The notes under the pieces are model-generated. The model made no database searches. It was not told the origin of the DNA and saw only the letters and a program-made list of their open reading frames with translations. Positions 63,150 to 64,000 of a DNA stretch of 64,000 nucleotides are shown in pieces. The stretch comes from Pseudoips prasinana (Eukaryota; Arthropoda; Insecta; Lepidoptera; Nolidae): positions 4,227,201 to 4,291,200 of the forward strand of contig OX621257.1 in NCBI GenBank assembly GCA_951640165.1, read 5' to 3'. The number at the start of each line of letters is the position of its first letter. Position 1 is the first letter of the stretch. The translations under genes and the position numbers were made by a program.

Positions 63150-63315
63150 CTGGTTGGCGTGTTTGGTAAATACTTGCCTGTCACGCCGCAGGTGGTACCT
63201 TAAAAAAAGTAGTATACGTAGAACCTATATGAGTTATCTGCTTTCTATAGTACAAGGTCTGCTGCGTTTGGGATACGATGGCCGTGTGTGAATAATGTAC
63301 TAGGATAATATTATT
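63150..63315 (+). mobile_element. SINE family 2, internally deleted
   Basis: TTGGCGTGTTTGGTAAATAC head, then directly to the tail GTTTGGGATACGATGGCC and ACTAGGATAATATTATTA. Confidence 0.6.
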
Positions 63316-63436
63316 ATAAGCGTACTAGCTTAAGTAGTTTATTTACGTTACTGGTTGACCTTTTAACTAGTAACTTGTTTTAAATAACATAATAATATAG
63401 CCTAACCTTATAGTTATTTAGTTTTGTATATCCATA

Positions 63437-63530
63437 TCTGGGGGTTACCGGCTAAGTCGTCGAACATCGTTTTCGTGAATAGCGTTCAAATAAATAAATC
63501 GATTGATCGGCGACTTAGCCGGTAGAGCCC
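63437..63530. mobile_element. Tiny palindromic MITE
   Basis: GGGGGTTACCGGCTAAGTCG at the left and its imperfect complement CGACTTAGCCGGTAGAGCCC at the right enclose about 50 bp. A related single end lies near 2691. Confidence 0.6.
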
Positions 63531-63654
63531 CTGCAGGAACTCTAAATTGGCCGAAGGCCTCCAGCAAAGTTGTTTGTCTATTTGTTTCTGTCCTGTGCGG
63601 TCTTTTTCCTCTCATCTCAACGTGTCAACGGTCTTTCTCTGCTCCTTTTAAATT

Positions 63655-64000
63655 ATACAATATGTAACATAATTAACGCACACCCTCAGACACCCCAATT
63701 AGAATATTATGTTATAATCATAATACATACGCTGCATTTTTAATTTAACATGTATTTTGCTGGCTAAATATTAGTTTTCTTTATTTTGTATTGCATGATG
63801 CAATTTGTATGAATACTAACAAAACTGCGATTTTAAAAGTCTTATTACTTTGACTTACAGTCCATTTCAATTTGTTTTGACGGTACAGGGTTAAAATGAC
63901 AATAATTTAATGTTTCAATTATCTTTGGAATAAAAAATTACGTATATTAAAAATGATATAAATCGATTCAGTAAACAATTCTGAACATACTATTTTTAGG
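63655..64000. mobile_element. MITE family M1, cut by the window end
   Basis: Starts ACAATATGTAACATAATTAA and follows 11977-12376 in the same orientation, including CACCCTCAGACACCCCAATT. The right terminus is outside the window. Confidence 0.75.

Noticed and set aside
1..64000. LTR retrotransposon or endogenous retrovirus
   Set aside because: The only integrase belongs to the Polinton. I see no LTR pair, gag, aspartic protease or primer-binding site.

Overview
This is a gene-poor, repeat-rich stretch of insect nuclear DNA, most likely from a moth or butterfly (Lepidoptera). The evidence for that is low GC, spliceosomal intron signals, several tRNA-derived SINE families, non-LTR retrotransposon tails, a Lep1-like Helitron end, Tc1/mariner elements and many MITEs. 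I find no convincing host protein gene, no real tRNA or rRNA gene and no bacterial or CRISPR feature. Nearly every protein-like reading frame belongs to a mobile element.

Bases 1 to about 42,700 are a mosaic of nested repeats. The best-defined items are: two DNA transposons without a coding region (3240-4883 and 40777-42164), each starting GGCT and flanked by perfect 8-bp target duplications; a deletion-derived Harbinger-like element (26926-27812, TTA duplication) inside a SINE; a poly(A) retroposon with a 14-bp target duplication inside an older LINE (14957-15382); a foldback element with arms of about 210 bp (32188-32741); a complete Tc1 transposon with an intact transposase (34964-36529); and a broken mariner (about 36828-38141). 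Several long, nearly perfect hairpins of unrelated sequence look like templated inverted insertions.

Bases 42,745-62,680 hold the main find: a non-LTR retrotransposon (ORF1 end, then an ORF2 with endonuclease and reverse transcriptase) whose CA-rich 3' UTR is split by a 15,896-bp Polinton/Maverick (46448-62343). The Polinton has 103-bp terminal inverted repeats that begin AG and end CT, and a 6-bp target duplication (CACACA). On the minus strand it carries a protein-primed type B DNA polymerase, a packaging ATPase, a conserved coiled-coil protein, a chromodomain integrase, a phospholipase-A2/pX-like protein, an adenain-like protease with an in-frame stop, a minor capsid protein, a tiny basic frame, a major capsid protein and an unidentified 'DVQGF' protein. 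The capsid 3' end and the DVQGF gene are duplicated. On the right it carries two spliced genes of unknown function, one on each strand. One has its ATG split by an intron and may supply the polymerase N-terminus.

Polymerase and integrase would copy and insert the element; ATPase, protease, capsid proteins and the phospholipase/pX protein would make a virion. The protease stop suggests that this copy cannot mature virions by itself. Bases 62,350-64,000 return to LINE 3' UTR, an RTE LINE end, SINE and MITE sequence. Boundaries of repeat fragments are approximate (about 10-30 bp) unless a target duplication is given.
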